This document shows, one piece after another, positions 1-7,649 of a stretch of DNA of 15,106 nucleotides. The stretch comes from an uncultured Acetobacter sp. (GTDB lineage: Bacteria; Pseudomonadota; Alphaproteobacteria; Acetobacterales; Acetobacteraceae): positions 1 to 15,106 of the forward strand of contig CALCDN010000101.1 of the NCBI GenBank assembly GCA_937900755.1, in the 5' to 3' direction. Under the pieces are notes generated by a model. The model did not search any database. It saw only the letters and a list, made by a program, of their open reading frames with translations, and was not told the DNA's origin. How positions within the stretch are numbered: position 1 is the stretch's first letter; each line of letters begins with the position of its first letter. Position numbers and translations under genes: made by a program.

Positions 1-2546
1 TTGGAAACCATGACTTTTAACAGATCAGGGTGCAGGGATCGCGATCCCTGCCGGGCCCGGGCAGAGCCCGGATGCTGCCTGCATACGATTGCGGCGCATT
101 TCCTGCGCCGTGGCCTGCCACCGCGCGGGCGATCGTCGGCGCGCGGGCCGTGATCGGTGCGGTGGTCGCCGTTGCGGCGGCGGGGCGGCATCTGCGGCAG
201 TTCGGCGCGTGTGCGCGTGCTCTGCTGGCGCAGTACGTCCTCGATCCAGTCATTGAGGCGCGTGGTCGCGATTTCCGCATTCTCCCGATCGGGATAGGCA
301 TCGGGGAAGCGCAGCGCCAGCCAGCGCCATGCCACCAGCCGCTTGTGGCGTTTTTCCGCGCGTTCTAGTTCGCTGCGCTCCGCCCGTTCGGCGGGGGGCA
401 GGCGGCCGGTACCCGGCGGAGGCACGGCATGACCCGCCGCATGGTCGGCGGCCCACCCCACCAGACGCTGTATGCCATTGTCGCGGTCATCGACCGGGCA
501 CATCGCATAGACCCAGCGCTGCGCCAGCGTGAGGCCCTCCACCCCTTCGAGAGCGGTTGCAATGGCGAAGGCCTGTTCCATGTTGGCCAGACGGTAATTC
601 GGGTCGTCGCGGCGCAGCACGGCGCGGCGGATGCGCACCAGCACGCCAAACAGGCTGTCGGAGCCGATTTCGGCGGCCACCGCCTGCACGATGTCCGCGT
701 CGGGCTGCACCTGCGGGCGCAGGTCCTCAAGCTGGGCCGGGGGGGCGGCCAGCATCGCATGGATGAAGGACGGGCTGCCCACGCCCTCCAGCACCGAGAC
801 GATGCCCTTTTCATGCTTGCCGAAGCGCCCGGCGCGTCCGCCGATCTGCTTGACCTCCTGCGCGTTGAGGTCGCGCGTCTGCGTGCCGTCGAACTTGCGC
901 AGGGCTGCGAAGATCACGCGGCGGATGGTCAGGTTCAGCCCCATGCCGATCGCATCCGTCGCGATCAGGATGTCGGCCTCCCCCCGGTTGAAGCGCTGGG
1001 CCTCCGCACGGCGCACTTCGGGGCTCAGCGCGCCATAGACCACGGCCACGCGCTTGCCATGCGCCAGCAGCAGCGCGCGCATGTCCAGCACCTCGCGCCG
1101 GGAAAATGCGATCAGTGCGTCATGTGGCTGCAGGTCCTGGATGCGCACCGGCGTGTCGGCGGCGACCAGCGGGCTTTTGCGTTCCAGATGCACCTCGTCC
1201 ACCGGGTCGCCGCACAGTTCGGCGATGCGCCGGACCATGGGGATGCAGTCCGGCGCGCCAAGGATGAACAGGTGCCGCGCAGGCGCGCCCATGATCGCCG
1301 CTGTCCATGCCGCCCCACGGTCGGGATCGGTCAGCATCTGCGCCTCGTCGATGATGGCGACATCGACGGGGTTGTTCAGGGGGCACATCTCCACCGTCGC
1401 GGCAAGGTGGCGGCTGCTGGGGACGTCGATGCGTTCCTCCCCCGTGGCAAGGGAGGTGGGCACGCCGCGCGCAGTCAGGGATTCGCGGAATTCGTGCGCC
1501 AGCAGCCGCAGCGGCGCGAGCGCCAGCCCGCTTTCGGCCCGTGCGAGCGCGTCGAGCGCGGTATGCGACTTGCCACTGTTGGTCGGGCCGGTCACCAGCG
1601 TGATGCGGCGTTTCAGCGCACGCGCGGTGGTGAAATGCGCGGCATAGCGGTCAAGGGCCGCGACCTGCGCGATCACGGCGTTGCCCACGCGCCGGTCGCC
1701 CATGTCGGGGGCAAGCGGCGCGGGCGTGCCGCGTTCGGGGCGTTCCTGCCGCCACGCCTGCACCTGCGGGCGCAGGGCGATCAGTTCGGCGGGATCGAAC
1801 TCCCACCGTTCCTGCCCGTCCTTTTGCGGCACGCGGCGCGCGACCGGCAGGCGGTTTTCGGCGATCCAGCGCAGCGCCTCGCGGTGGGAGCAGCGCAGCA
1901 GGCCCGGCACCTCGGCAAAGGGGACAAGCTGTGTCTCCCACTCCCGCAGGCGCAGCACCTCTTCCTTGCGGCGGGCGCGGGCGGTCTGCTCGATCTCCTC
2001 GCGCCTGTTGCGGGTGCGGTTGTCGGCGTCCTCCACCTCGCTGGCGAAGGCCTCGGCATCGGGCAGGTCGAACGCGTCTGCTGCCGCCAGTGCAAGCGTG
2101 CGCAGTTCGGCCGCCGCCAGTACGCGGCCCGTGCCGTCGAACAGGTCGGTGCGTACGTTTTCCACCGCCGCGCGGGCGCTGTCGCCCTGATCGCGCAGGC
2201 GCGCGCGGATCACCGGGCGAAGTGCCGACAGCAGGCGGGCGTCGTCGGGTTCGGGATCGTCAAGCGTGGTGGCGGCACTCTCGGCGTCGGCGCGGGTGAT
2301 CCAGACCTGTCCCGCCCGGCGGGTCATGTCCATCAGGCGCGACCCCCACGGCTTGCGCCGCAGCGTGCACAGGGCCGTGCGGAACGTGTCCGCGTCGATA
2401 TGTTCCGCGCCCGGCCGCAGCAGGCGCGCGACGATGCGCTCCAGCTTCTGGCGTTCGCGGGTTTCCACATTCAGGCCGGTGGCCGCGATGGCCGCGTCCA
2501 TGGCGATCAGGGCAGGCGCCGCACGGGCGGGAAGATCAGATGTCAT
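1..2546 (-). CDS. SUV3-like DExH-box RNA helicase (3' end outside window)
   Basis: Predicted ATP-dependent RNA/DNA helicase of the SUV3 (mitochondrial-type, Ski2-related) family, which unwinds structured RNA during decay. Starting at the ATG at 2546, the frame stays open to the window edge (848 codons). An in-frame TAG three codons upstream fixes this as the longest start. Residues 1-200 are charged and unrecognised. Residues about 210-260 resemble a MerR/excisionase-type helix-turn-helix (LLRCSHREALRWIAENRLPV). The helicase core follows: Walker A GPTNSGKS (320-327), the DEAQ box (400-403) with downstream RGAAWTAAIMG as in SUV3, motif V ATDAIGMGLNLT, and motif VI QIGGRAGRFG (567-576). A basic Arg-rich tail follows residue 780. 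The last 30 or so codons use rare codons (AGG, CGA, GGA, TTA, TCT), so the true end or a frameshift may lie near 50-120. The gene is divergent from fpr. Family assignment is confident; cellular role is inferred. Confidence 0.9.
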   Translation of the reverse strand, partial: MTSDLPARAAPALIAMDAAIAATGLNVETRERQKLERIVARLLRPGAEHIDADTFRTALCTLRRKPWGSRLMDMTRRAGQVWITRADAESAATTLDDPEPDDARLLSALRPVIRARLRDQGDSARAAVENVRTDLFDGTGRVLAAAELRTLALAAADAFDLPDAEAFASEVEDADNRTRNRREEIEQTARARRKEEVLRLREWETQLVPFAEVPGLLRCSHREALRWIAENRLPVARRVPQKDGQERWEFDPAELIALRPQVQAWRQERPERGTPAPLAPDMGDRRVGNAVIAQVAALDRYAAHFTTARALKRRITLVTGPTNSGKSHTALDALARAESGLALAPLRLLAHEFRESLTARGVPTSLATGEERIDVPSSRHLAATVEMCPLNNPVDVAIIDEAQMLTDPDRGAAWTAAIMGAPARHLFILGAPDCIPMVRRIAELCGDPVDEVHLERKSPLVAADTPVRIQDLQPHDALIAFSRREVLDMRALLLAHGKRVAVVYGALSPEVRRAEAQRFNRGEADILIATDAIGMGLNLTIRRVIFAALRKFDGTQTRDLNAQEVKQIGGRAGRFGKHEKGIVSVLEGVGSPSFIHAMLAAPPAQLEDLRPQVQPDADIVQAVAAEIGSDSLFGVLVRIRRAVLRRDDPNYRLANMEQAFAIATALEGVEGLTLAQRWVYAMCPVDDRDNGIQRLVGWAADHAAGHAVPPPGTGRLPPAERAERSELERAEKRHKRLVAWRWLALRFPDAYPDRENAEIATTRLNDWIEDVLRQQSTRTRAELPQMPPRRRNGDHRTDHGPRADDRPRGGRPRRRKCAAIVCRQHPGSARARQGSRSLHPDLLKVMVS

Positions 2547-2836
2547 GCCTGACTATGTGCGTCATCCGTGGCCGCACGACAATGTCCCGAACGCGCCGCA
2601 TGGCGGTGAATTCGTGCGTCGGCCCATGCCCGAAGGCAGGGGAATCGTCCATTGCATGGCCGCATCCGGGTCGCATCAGACGCAATTCTGCTTCCTTCGC
2701 GGCGATTTATGCAGGTTTATGCTGGAATACCACGCGCCAGATGCCTAAACATTCCCGCCTTGGAAAAATTGTCGCCGGACGCATATGTCAGGGGAACCTG
2801 TCGCGCGTCCGCGTCAGTCGGGAGAAGAATGACCTT
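2547..2836. promoter_or_regulatory. Divergent intergenic region between helicase and fpr
   Basis: These 290 bases separate two genes transcribed outward, so promoters for both should lie here. On the plus strand the best, still weak, candidate for fpr is TTGGAA (2760-2765), 16 bases, then CATATG (2782-2787). The ribosome site GGAGAAG (2821-2827) precedes the fpr ATG. I see no convincing operator or second gene: the plus-strand frame open across this stretch merely extends fpr upstream. Confidence 0.35.
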
Positions 2837-3715
2837 ATGTCGGATACGTTGATCACGCCCGCCGCTGATGCTGTCCCGTCCGGACTGGCGCCGGTGGAGG
2901 GGCAGCCGGGTGTTTATCACCTTGCCCCGCCGGTCAAGGAATATGGCCACCTGAACGCGGAAACGGTGCTGACGGTCCATCACTGGACCGACCGCCTGTT
3001 TTCCTTCACCACGACGCGCGACCCCGCCCTGCGTTTTGAAAACGGGCAGTTCGCGATGATCGGGATCGAGGTCGAGGGAAAGCCGCTGCTGCGTGCCTAC
3101 AGCATCGCCAGCGCGAATTACGAGGACAACCTCGAATTCCTGTCCATCGCGGTGCCTGACGGTCCGCTGACCTCGCGCCTGCGCCATGTGAAGGTGGGGG
3201 ACAAGGTCCTGATCGGGCGCAAGCCGGTGGGGACGCTGCTGCTGGACAACCTGCGTCCGGGCCGCAACCTGTATTTCCTGTCCACGGGCACGGGCCTTGC
3301 CCCGTTCATGAGCCTGATCAAGGACCCGGAATGCTATGAGCGGTACGAGCATGTGATCCTGAGCCACACGGTCCGTGTCTCGGGCGAGCTGGCCTATTCC
3401 AACCATATCCGCCACGAACTGCCGCATCACGAGTTCCTTGGCGAGGACGTGTCGGGCAAGCTGCTGTACTACCCCGCCGTAACCCGCGAGCCGTTCGCCG
3501 TGACCGACCGCATCACCAAGCTGGTGGAGACGGGCAAGATCTTCACCGATCTGAATATCCCCGAACTCGACCCCGAGCATGACCGCGTCATGATCTGCGG
3601 TTCGCCGGAGATGCTGGCCGATACGGAAAAGATGCTTCAGGACCGTGGCTTTGACGAGGGCAACAACTCCCGTCCCGGCGCCTATGTCGTTGAAAAGGCG
3701 TTCGCTGAACGTTGA
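2837..3715 (+). CDS. fpr: Ferredoxin--NADP reductase
   Basis: A 292-residue FAD enzyme passing electrons between NADPH and ferredoxin or flavodoxin in the cytoplasm, supplying reductant for Fe-S assembly, oxidative-stress repair or radical enzymes. The FAD-binding beta-barrel carries RAYSIAS (86-92, the RxYS flavin motif). The NADP domain carries GTGLAPF (151-157) and CGSPEML (254-260). The C-terminus ends in AYVVEKAFAER, the extended tail known from Rhodobacter/Azotobacter-type bacterial FPRs that covers the FAD. The ATG at 2837 was chosen because GGAGAAG lies about 10 bases upstream and family similarity begins just after it; the frame is open further upstream but that extension reads like non-coding DNA. 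The gene appears monocistronic, with a hairpin repeat downstream. Its electron partner is not in the window. Confidence 0.95.
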   Translation: MSDTLITPAADAVPSGLAPVEGQPGVYHLAPPVKEYGHLNAETVLTVHHWTDRLFSFTTTRDPALRFENGQFAMIGIEVEGKPLLRAYSIASANYEDNLEFLSIAVPDGPLTSRLRHVKVGDKVLIGRKPVGTLLLDNLRPGRNLYFLSTGTGLAPFMSLIKDPECYERYEHVILSHTVRVSGELAYSNHIRHELPHHEFLGEDVSGKLLYYPAVTREPFAVTDRITKLVETGKIFTDLNIPELDPEHDRVMICGSPEMLADTEKMLQDRGFDEGNNSRPGAYVVEKAFAER

Positions 3716-3736
3716 TTGAACGACGGTCGCGACCGT

Positions 3737-3759
3737 CTCCCCCGTTGCGTGTGGGGGAG
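3737..3759 (+). terminator. Weak terminator-like hairpin after fpr
   Basis: CTCCCCC (3737-3743) can pair with GGGGGAG (3753-3759) around a 9-base loop, starting 21 bases after the fpr stop. There is no U-tract, so intrinsic termination is uncertain. The larger repeat at 3837-3918 may do this job instead. Confidence 0.35.
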
Positions 3760-3836
3760 GCGGTTGCGGCCTGTCGGATGTGCCGAGGTTGTGCATCCGG
3801 CCATAAGAGACTGTTTTTGAACACTCTCTTGATAAT

Positions 3837-3918
3837 AAAAGTTTTTGGGTGCCGCCTTTTGATCGAAAAAGGCGGCGTCTTTCGAAGCTTTTTGAAAAAA
3901 GCTTCACCAAAAACTTTT
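3837..3918. repeat. Three-stem palindromic intergenic repeat
   Basis: A composite inverted repeat. The outer arms AAAAGTTTTTGG (3837-3848) and CCAAAAACTTTT (3907-3918) are perfect complements over 12 bases. Inside lie two perfect 10-bp hairpins: GCCGCCTTTT/AAAAGGCGGC (3851-3860/3867-3876) and GAAGCTTTTT/AAAAAGCTTC (3884-3893/3896-3905). The whole would fold as a cruciform or cloverleaf in either strand. It lies between fpr and gor and could terminate transcription from both directions, because each stem ends in A/T runs. I infer a dispersed genomic repeat from the worn second copy at 5385-5456; copy number cannot be judged here. Confidence 0.8.
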
Positions 3919-3962
3919 ATCTTTCTTGCACGGCCTTTTTTCAGCAGGGTGCAGCACTTCCC

Positions 3963-5363
3963 ATGACATATGATTTTGATCTGTTTGTGATTGGCGCGGG
4001 TTCCGGCGGGGTGCGGTGCGCGCGTGTCGCGGCGTCGCACGGGGCGCGGGTCGGTGTGGCCGAAAGCAGCCATTGGGGCGGCACCTGCGTCAATCTTGGC
4101 TGCGTGCCGAAAAAGCTGATGGTGCAGGCCAGCGAGTATGGCGCCGATGTGCGCGACAGCCACGGATTCGGATGGGATACGCAGCCGGGGCACCATGACT
4201 GGGCCGCGCTGATCGCCGCCAAGGACCGCGAGATTTCGCGCCTGAACGGCATCTATGTCTCCATGCTGGAAAAGGCCGGTGTGCGGCTGTTTACCGGCCA
4301 TGCCCGGCTGGAGGACGCGCATACCCTGTCCATCGGGCCGTCCGCGCTCGATCCCGACGCCGCCCCGCGGCGCGTTACGGCGCGGCGGATCGTGATCGCG
4401 GTGGGCTCGACGCCGTTTGTGCCCGATATTCCCGGCATCGAACATGCCATCACGTCCGATCAGGCATTCCACCTGCCGCAGCGCCCCGAACGGGTGTGCA
4501 TTGTCGGCGGCGGGTATATCGGGGTGGAATTCGCGGGGATATTCGCGGGGCTCGGCTCCACCGTGGACCTTGTCTACCGTCCGCACCAGCCGCTGCGCGG
4601 GTTCGATGCGGACCTGCGTGCCGCCCTGCACGAAGCCATCGACCTGCGCGGCATCCGCCAGCACCGTGGCACCACCCCCACCGCGATCGAACGCCGTGCG
4701 GAGGGTGGTCTTGTCGTGACGCTCAACCATGGCGACCCGATCGAGGCGGACTGCGTCTTCTTCGCCACCGGGCGGCGACCCAAGATCGCGCAGCTCGGGC
4801 TGGAGGACGTGGGCGTCAAAACGGTCTCGGGCGGGCGGATCGTGGTGGATCGCCACAGCCAGACCTCGGTGGAGGGGATCTATGCCATTGGCGATGTGAC
4901 CAACCGGCTGAACCTGACGCCGGTCGCGATCGCCGAAGGGCACATCCTTGCCGAACACCTGTTCGCCGACAGCGTGCGTGAATGGTCGTTCGCCACGACG
5001 CCCAAGGCCGTGTTCTTCAGCCCGCCCGTCTCCAGCGTGGGCCTGTCGGAGGAGGAAGCCGCCCGCAATGGCGCGCTGGACATCTACCTCAGCCGCTTTC
5101 GCCCCATGCGCAACACGCTTGGCGGCAGCCCGCAGCGCACGGTGATGAAGCTGGTGGTGGATCAGGCCAGCCAGAAGGTGCTGGGCGCGCACATGCTGGG
5201 CGATGACGCACCGGAAATCATGCAGGGACTGGCGATCGCGGTGACGGCTGGCCTGACGAAGCAGGACTGGGACCGCACGATCGGCCTTCACCCGACCTCG
5301 GCCGAGGAATTCGTGACCATGCGCACCCGCACGCGCGAGACGCCGCAGACCCCGGCAGGGTAA
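3963..5363 (+). CDS. gor: Glutathione-disulfide reductase
   Basis: A 466-residue flavoprotein reducing oxidised glutathione with NADPH, maintaining the cytoplasmic thiol pool. The N-terminal FAD fold has GAGSGG (11-16). The redox-active pair lies in GGTCVNLGCVPKK (Cys42 and Cys47), the glutathione-reductase form. The second nucleotide fold has VGGGYIGVEFAG (181-192), followed by VYRPHQPLRGFD, whose Arg fits NADPH rather than NADH. ATG-type FAD-contact segments appear at 268-270 and in YAIGDVTNRLNLTPVAI. The dimer-interface catalytic pair is in HPTSAEE (His443, Glu448). Start at 3963: similarity begins at residue 5, and the upstream in-frame extension is translated from the hairpin repeat. The ribosome site is weak (AGGGTG about 12 bases upstream). 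Repeat copies lie on both sides of the gene. Confidence 0.95.
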   Translation: MTYDFDLFVIGAGSGGVRCARVAASHGARVGVAESSHWGGTCVNLGCVPKKLMVQASEYGADVRDSHGFGWDTQPGHHDWAALIAAKDREISRLNGIYVSMLEKAGVRLFTGHARLEDAHTLSIGPSALDPDAAPRRVTARRIVIAVGSTPFVPDIPGIEHAITSDQAFHLPQRPERVCIVGGGYIGVEFAGIFAGLGSTVDLVYRPHQPLRGFDADLRAALHEAIDLRGIRQHRGTTPTAIERRAEGGLVVTLNHGDPIEADCVFFATGRRPKIAQLGLEDVGVKTVSGGRIVVDRHSQTSVEGIYAIGDVTNRLNLTPVAIAEGHILAEHLFADSVREWSFATTPKAVFFSPPVSSVGLSEEEAARNGALDIYLSRFRPMRNTLGGSPQRTVMKLVVDQASQKVLGAHMLGDDAPEIMQGLAIAVTAGLTKQDWDRTIGLHPTSAEEFVTMRTRTRETPQTPAG

Positions 5364-5384
5364 GGAAAAGGACAAAAGCGGTCG

Positions 5385-5456
5385 GGCGTCGCCGTCGATC
5401 TTGAACGGCGGCGTCTTTCGAAGCATTTTCGATCAGAAGCTGCGTCAGAAACCTTT
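5385..5456. repeat. Degenerate second copy of the palindromic repeat
   Basis: This stretch after gor shares an exact 18-base block (GGCGGCGTCTTTCGAAGC, 5407-5424) with the repeat at 3871-3888, in the same orientation. The flanking parts are recognisably similar but mutated, for example AGAAACCTTTGAA where the intact copy has CCAAAAACTTTT. The stems are largely lost, so it probably no longer folds as the intact copy does. Confidence 0.65.
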
Positions 5457-5479
5457 GAATGATCTGCCCGGTGGCGCAT

Positions 5480-5501
5480 GGGGGGCCCTTTCAGGCCTCC
5501 C
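5480..5501. terminator. Hairpin between convergent gor and small secreted gene
   Basis: GGGGGGCC (5480-5487) pairs with GGCCTCCC (5494-5501), with one G-U and a 6-base loop, between the gor stop and the stop of the leftward gene. Its position suits a shared terminator. The absence of a U-tract lowers confidence. Confidence 0.4.
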
Positions 5502-5521
5502 GACGGATGCGCAAAGGGGGA

Positions 5522-5875
5522 TCAGCGCGGCGCGACCCAGCCATTGCCGGTGGAATCGCCAAGCTGCCCGTCGCCGTTGATGCCGCTGGCCTGGTAGGAC
5601 GAGCCAAAGCGCGACAGGTCGGTCCCGGTGACGGAATCACGATGGACATGTTCGGCATGGTCGGGGTCGGGACCATGTTTCAGTTCCATGGACGGCGCGT
5701 CCTGGTAACCGGGGGGCAGGTGGCCGCGCTGACCATGGACGGTCATGCGGTCGTCGCTGTTGTCCGATCCCGAATCCTGATCCGACGAGCCCGGGGCGGC
5801 GGCGTTGGCGCTGACGCTGAGCAGGCACAGCCCCGCGGCGAGTGCTGTCATGAGTTTTCCACGCGACATGAGCAT
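5522..5875 (-). CDS. Small secreted acidic protein, unknown function
   Basis: A 117-residue protein I do not recognise. A clear Sec signal peptide (MLMSRGK, hydrophobic 8-22, cleavage expected after ANA, residue 25) gives a mature chain of about 92 residues in the periplasm or outside the cell. The mature part starts with a Ser/Asp-rich stretch (29-42), continues with a His/Pro-containing middle (HGQRGHLPPGYQD, HGPDPDHAEHVH) and ends in a Gly/Asn/Asp-rich segment. There are no cysteines after the signal peptide. Start at 5875: AAGGAAA lies 8 bases upstream; the second ATG (5869) is less well placed. The frame runs on upstream, but that extension lacks coding character. Convergent with gor and divergent from DAHP synthase. 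Probably a lineage-specific envelope protein (inference). Confidence 0.7.
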   Translation of the reverse strand: MLMSRGKLMTALAAGLCLLSVSANAAAPGSSDQDSGSDNSDDRMTVHGQRGHLPPGYQDAPSMELKHGPDPDHAEHVHRDSVTGTDLSRFGSSYQASGINGDGQLGDSTGNGWVAPR

Positions 5876-6210
5876 GGTTCGGTTTCCTTGTGCTTTCGGC
5901 CCATTACAATGCCAATTCCCGCCGCGCGGCGTAAGCCACGTGGCAGCAGGCCATCCATGTTGATGTGTCATATGGAACGAACCGGGCGATAATGCGACCG
6001 TCAATGATGCATTGCCCCGCGTGATGTGGCGATCGGGCAACGCCATGCGGGACATATAATAACAGCGAATATGCCCCCGGCATAACAAGATGCTTTGCCA
6101 GCGGGGGTTTTTTAGACATAAAGGCAACCCCCCGGTGGGCAGGCAGGCGGATGGCAGATCCGCGCCCAGGGGCGGATATCGTTTTGACCAGAGGACACAG
6201 GACACGACCC
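5876..6210. promoter_or_regulatory. 335-base divergent regulatory region upstream of DAHP synthase
   Basis: No gene is supported here. It holds the 5' regions of the leftward secreted-protein gene and rightward DAHP synthase. Visible elements are a dyad TTGCCC (6012-6017)/GGGCAA (6035-6040), a TATAAT hexamer (6055-6060) without a clear -35, and the terminator-like hairpin at 6074-6113. A 12-codon reading frame at 6024-6059 has only one Trp and is not a convincing leader peptide. CAGGA (6199-6203) is the likely ribosome site for the downstream gene. Confidence 0.5.
6074..6113 (+). terminator. Terminator/attenuator-like hairpin with U-tract before DAHP synthase
   Basis: CCCCC (6074-6078) pairs with GGGGG (6103-6107). 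Inner pairing GGCA (6079-6082) with TGCC (6096-6099) is possible. Six T residues follow directly (6108-6113). This is the most terminator-like structure in the window, and it lies on the coding strand 97 bases before the ATG of DAHP synthase rather than after a gene. It could be an attenuator in the 5' leader, or an upstream insulator stopping read-through from gor. Confidence 0.55.
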
Positions 6211-7590
6211 ATGAGTGCGACGCACATGAAAAACAGCACCGCGCGGCAGAACTGGACGCCCGGAAGCTGGCGGTCGTTTCCCAGCAGGCAGGTGCCGACC
6301 TATCCCGATCCCACGGCCGTGGAGGCGGTGGAGGAACGGCTGCGCCGCTACCCGCCGCTGGTGTTCGCGGGGGAAGCGCGCCGCCTGAAATCCCACCTTG
6401 CACAGGCCGCGCGGGGCGAGGCGTTCGTGCTGCAGGGCGGTGCGTGCGCCGAAAGCTTTGGCGAATTCACCGCCGACATCGTGCGCGACACCTTCCGCGT
6501 GCTGCTGCAGATGGCGGTCGTGCTGACGTTCGGGGCCAAGGTGCCGGTCATCAAGCTGGGCCGCATGGCGGGACAGTATGCAAAACCGCGTTCGTCCGAC
6601 ACCGAAACGCGTGATGGCGTGACGCTGCCGTCCTATCGCGGGGACAACATCAACGGCGCCGCATTCACCGCCGAATCGCGCATCCCCGACCCGCTGCGCA
6701 TGGAAACCGGCTATTTCCAGTCGGCGGGCACGATGAACCTGCTGCGCGCGTTCGCCAGTGGCGGCTATGCCAACCTGCATGAGGTGCATCGCTGGAACCT
6801 CGGCTTCGTCGAACGTTCCGCCATGGCGCAGCGCTACGGGCAGCTTGCCGAGCGTATTGGCGAAACGCTGGACTTCATGGCGGCGTGTGGCCTGACGACT
6901 GCCTCCACCCCCCAGCTTGACGAGACGGAGTTCTATACCTCCCACGAGGCGCTTTTGCTGGGGTATGAGCAGGCGATGACGCGCGTCGATTCGACGTCGG
7001 GGGAATGGTACGACTGCTCCGCGCATTTCGTGTGGATCGGTGACCGTACCCGCCAGCCCGATGGCGCGCATGTGGAATTCCTGCGCGGCGTGCGCAACCC
7101 CATTGGCATCAAGGTTGGCCCCACCACCAGCGTGGAAGACATCAAGCGCCTGACCACCATTCTCAACCCACGCAACGAGGCAGGGCGCATTACCCTGATC
7201 TCACGCATGGGGGCGGAAAAAATCGAGCAGTTCCTGCCCCCGCTCATGCGCGCGGTCAAGGAAACGGGGCAGCCAGTGACGTGGATCAGCGATCCCATGC
7301 ACGGCAACACCATTTCCACCGGCAGCAAGGTCAAGACCCGCTCGTTCGATGCGGTCATGAAGGAAGTGAAGGGCTTTTTCGCCGTGTGCGCGGCCGAGGG
7401 CGTGCCAGCGGGTGGTGTTCACCTGGAAATGACCGGCCAGAACGTGACCGAGTGCGTAGGCGGTGCGCAGCGCCTGACCGAAGCCGACCTTGGCGACCGG
7501 TACGAAACCTTCTGCGACCCGCGCCTGAACGCCGAACAGTCTCTTGAACTGGCGTTCCTAATCGCGGAGGAGCTGACCGGCCGCAACTAA
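6211..7590 (+). CDS. Class II 3-deoxy-7-phosphoheptulonate synthase
   Basis: A 459-residue plant/mycobacterial-type (class II) DAHP synthase. It condenses phosphoenolpyruvate with erythrose 4-phosphate, the first committed step to Phe, Tyr, Trp and other chorismate products, in the cytoplasm. Seen in the sequence: QGGACAESF (75-83) with the metal-ligand Cys79, GRMAGQYAKPRSS (117-129), PSYRGDNING (140-149), the SAHFVWIGDRTRQ block, RGVRNPIGIKVGP, MHGNT, and HLEMTGQNVTECVGG near the end. Length matches the family. The ATG at 6211 was chosen because CAGGA lies 7 bases upstream and the N-terminus NWTPGSWR starts shortly after it; an in-frame start 20 codons earlier lacks similarity and a better ribosome site. 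The upstream hairpin may regulate it. No other shikimate gene is nearby. Naming in this class varies (aroF/aroG/aroH), so no symbol is given. Confidence 0.95.
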   Translation: MSATHMKNSTARQNWTPGSWRSFPSRQVPTYPDPTAVEAVEERLRRYPPLVFAGEARRLKSHLAQAARGEAFVLQGGACAESFGEFTADIVRDTFRVLLQMAVVLTFGAKVPVIKLGRMAGQYAKPRSSDTETRDGVTLPSYRGDNINGAAFTAESRIPDPLRMETGYFQSAGTMNLLRAFASGGYANLHEVHRWNLGFVERSAMAQRYGQLAERIGETLDFMAACGLTTASTPQLDETEFYTSHEALLLGYEQAMTRVDSTSGEWYDCSAHFVWIGDRTRQPDGAHVEFLRGVRNPIGIKVGPTTSVEDIKRLTTILNPRNEAGRITLISRMGAEKIEQFLPPLMRAVKETGQPVTWISDPMHGNTISTGSKVKTRSFDAVMKEVKGFFAVCAAEGVPAGGVHLEMTGQNVTECVGGAQRLTEADLGDRYETFCDPRLNAEQSLELAFLIAEELTGRN

Positions 7591-7623
7591 AGGCCGCGCC
7601 GCTCTTTGCCTGATCACAGAAGC

Positions 7624-7649
7624 GGGGGGTGGTCTTTACGCCACCCTCC
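7624..7649 (+). terminator. Hairpin between DAHP synthase and pncB
   Basis: GGGGGGTGG (7624-7632) pairs with CCACCCTCC (7641-7649), with one G-U and the loop TCTTTACG, 33 bases after the DAHP synthase stop. It could terminate that transcript, although no U-run follows. Confidence 0.4.

Noticed and set aside
429..2552. A 707-codon plus-strand open frame opposite the helicase
   Set aside because: The minus strand encodes a full SUV3 helicase core with correct motifs; the plus frame is an antisense shadow caused by high GC and is rich in His, Arg and Gln without motifs.
2717..3910. A 397-codon minus-strand open frame
   Set aside because: Antisense to fpr, which has clear FAD and NADP motifs.
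3588..5426. A 612-codon minus-strand open frame
   Set aside because: It overlaps gor and the end of fpr in antisense; gor has complete catalytic motifs, and the minus frame has no domain character.
6024..6059. A 12-codon frame (MWRSGNAMRDI) as leader peptide of DAHP synthase
   Set aside because: Only one Trp and no Phe or Tyr, no ribosome site, and it ends before the hairpin without an obvious antiterminator pairing.
5876..6403. A longer, 293-residue version of the small secreted protein
   Set aside because: The extension crosses the intergenic region and the start of DAHP synthase; the signal peptide and ribosome site fit the start at 5875.
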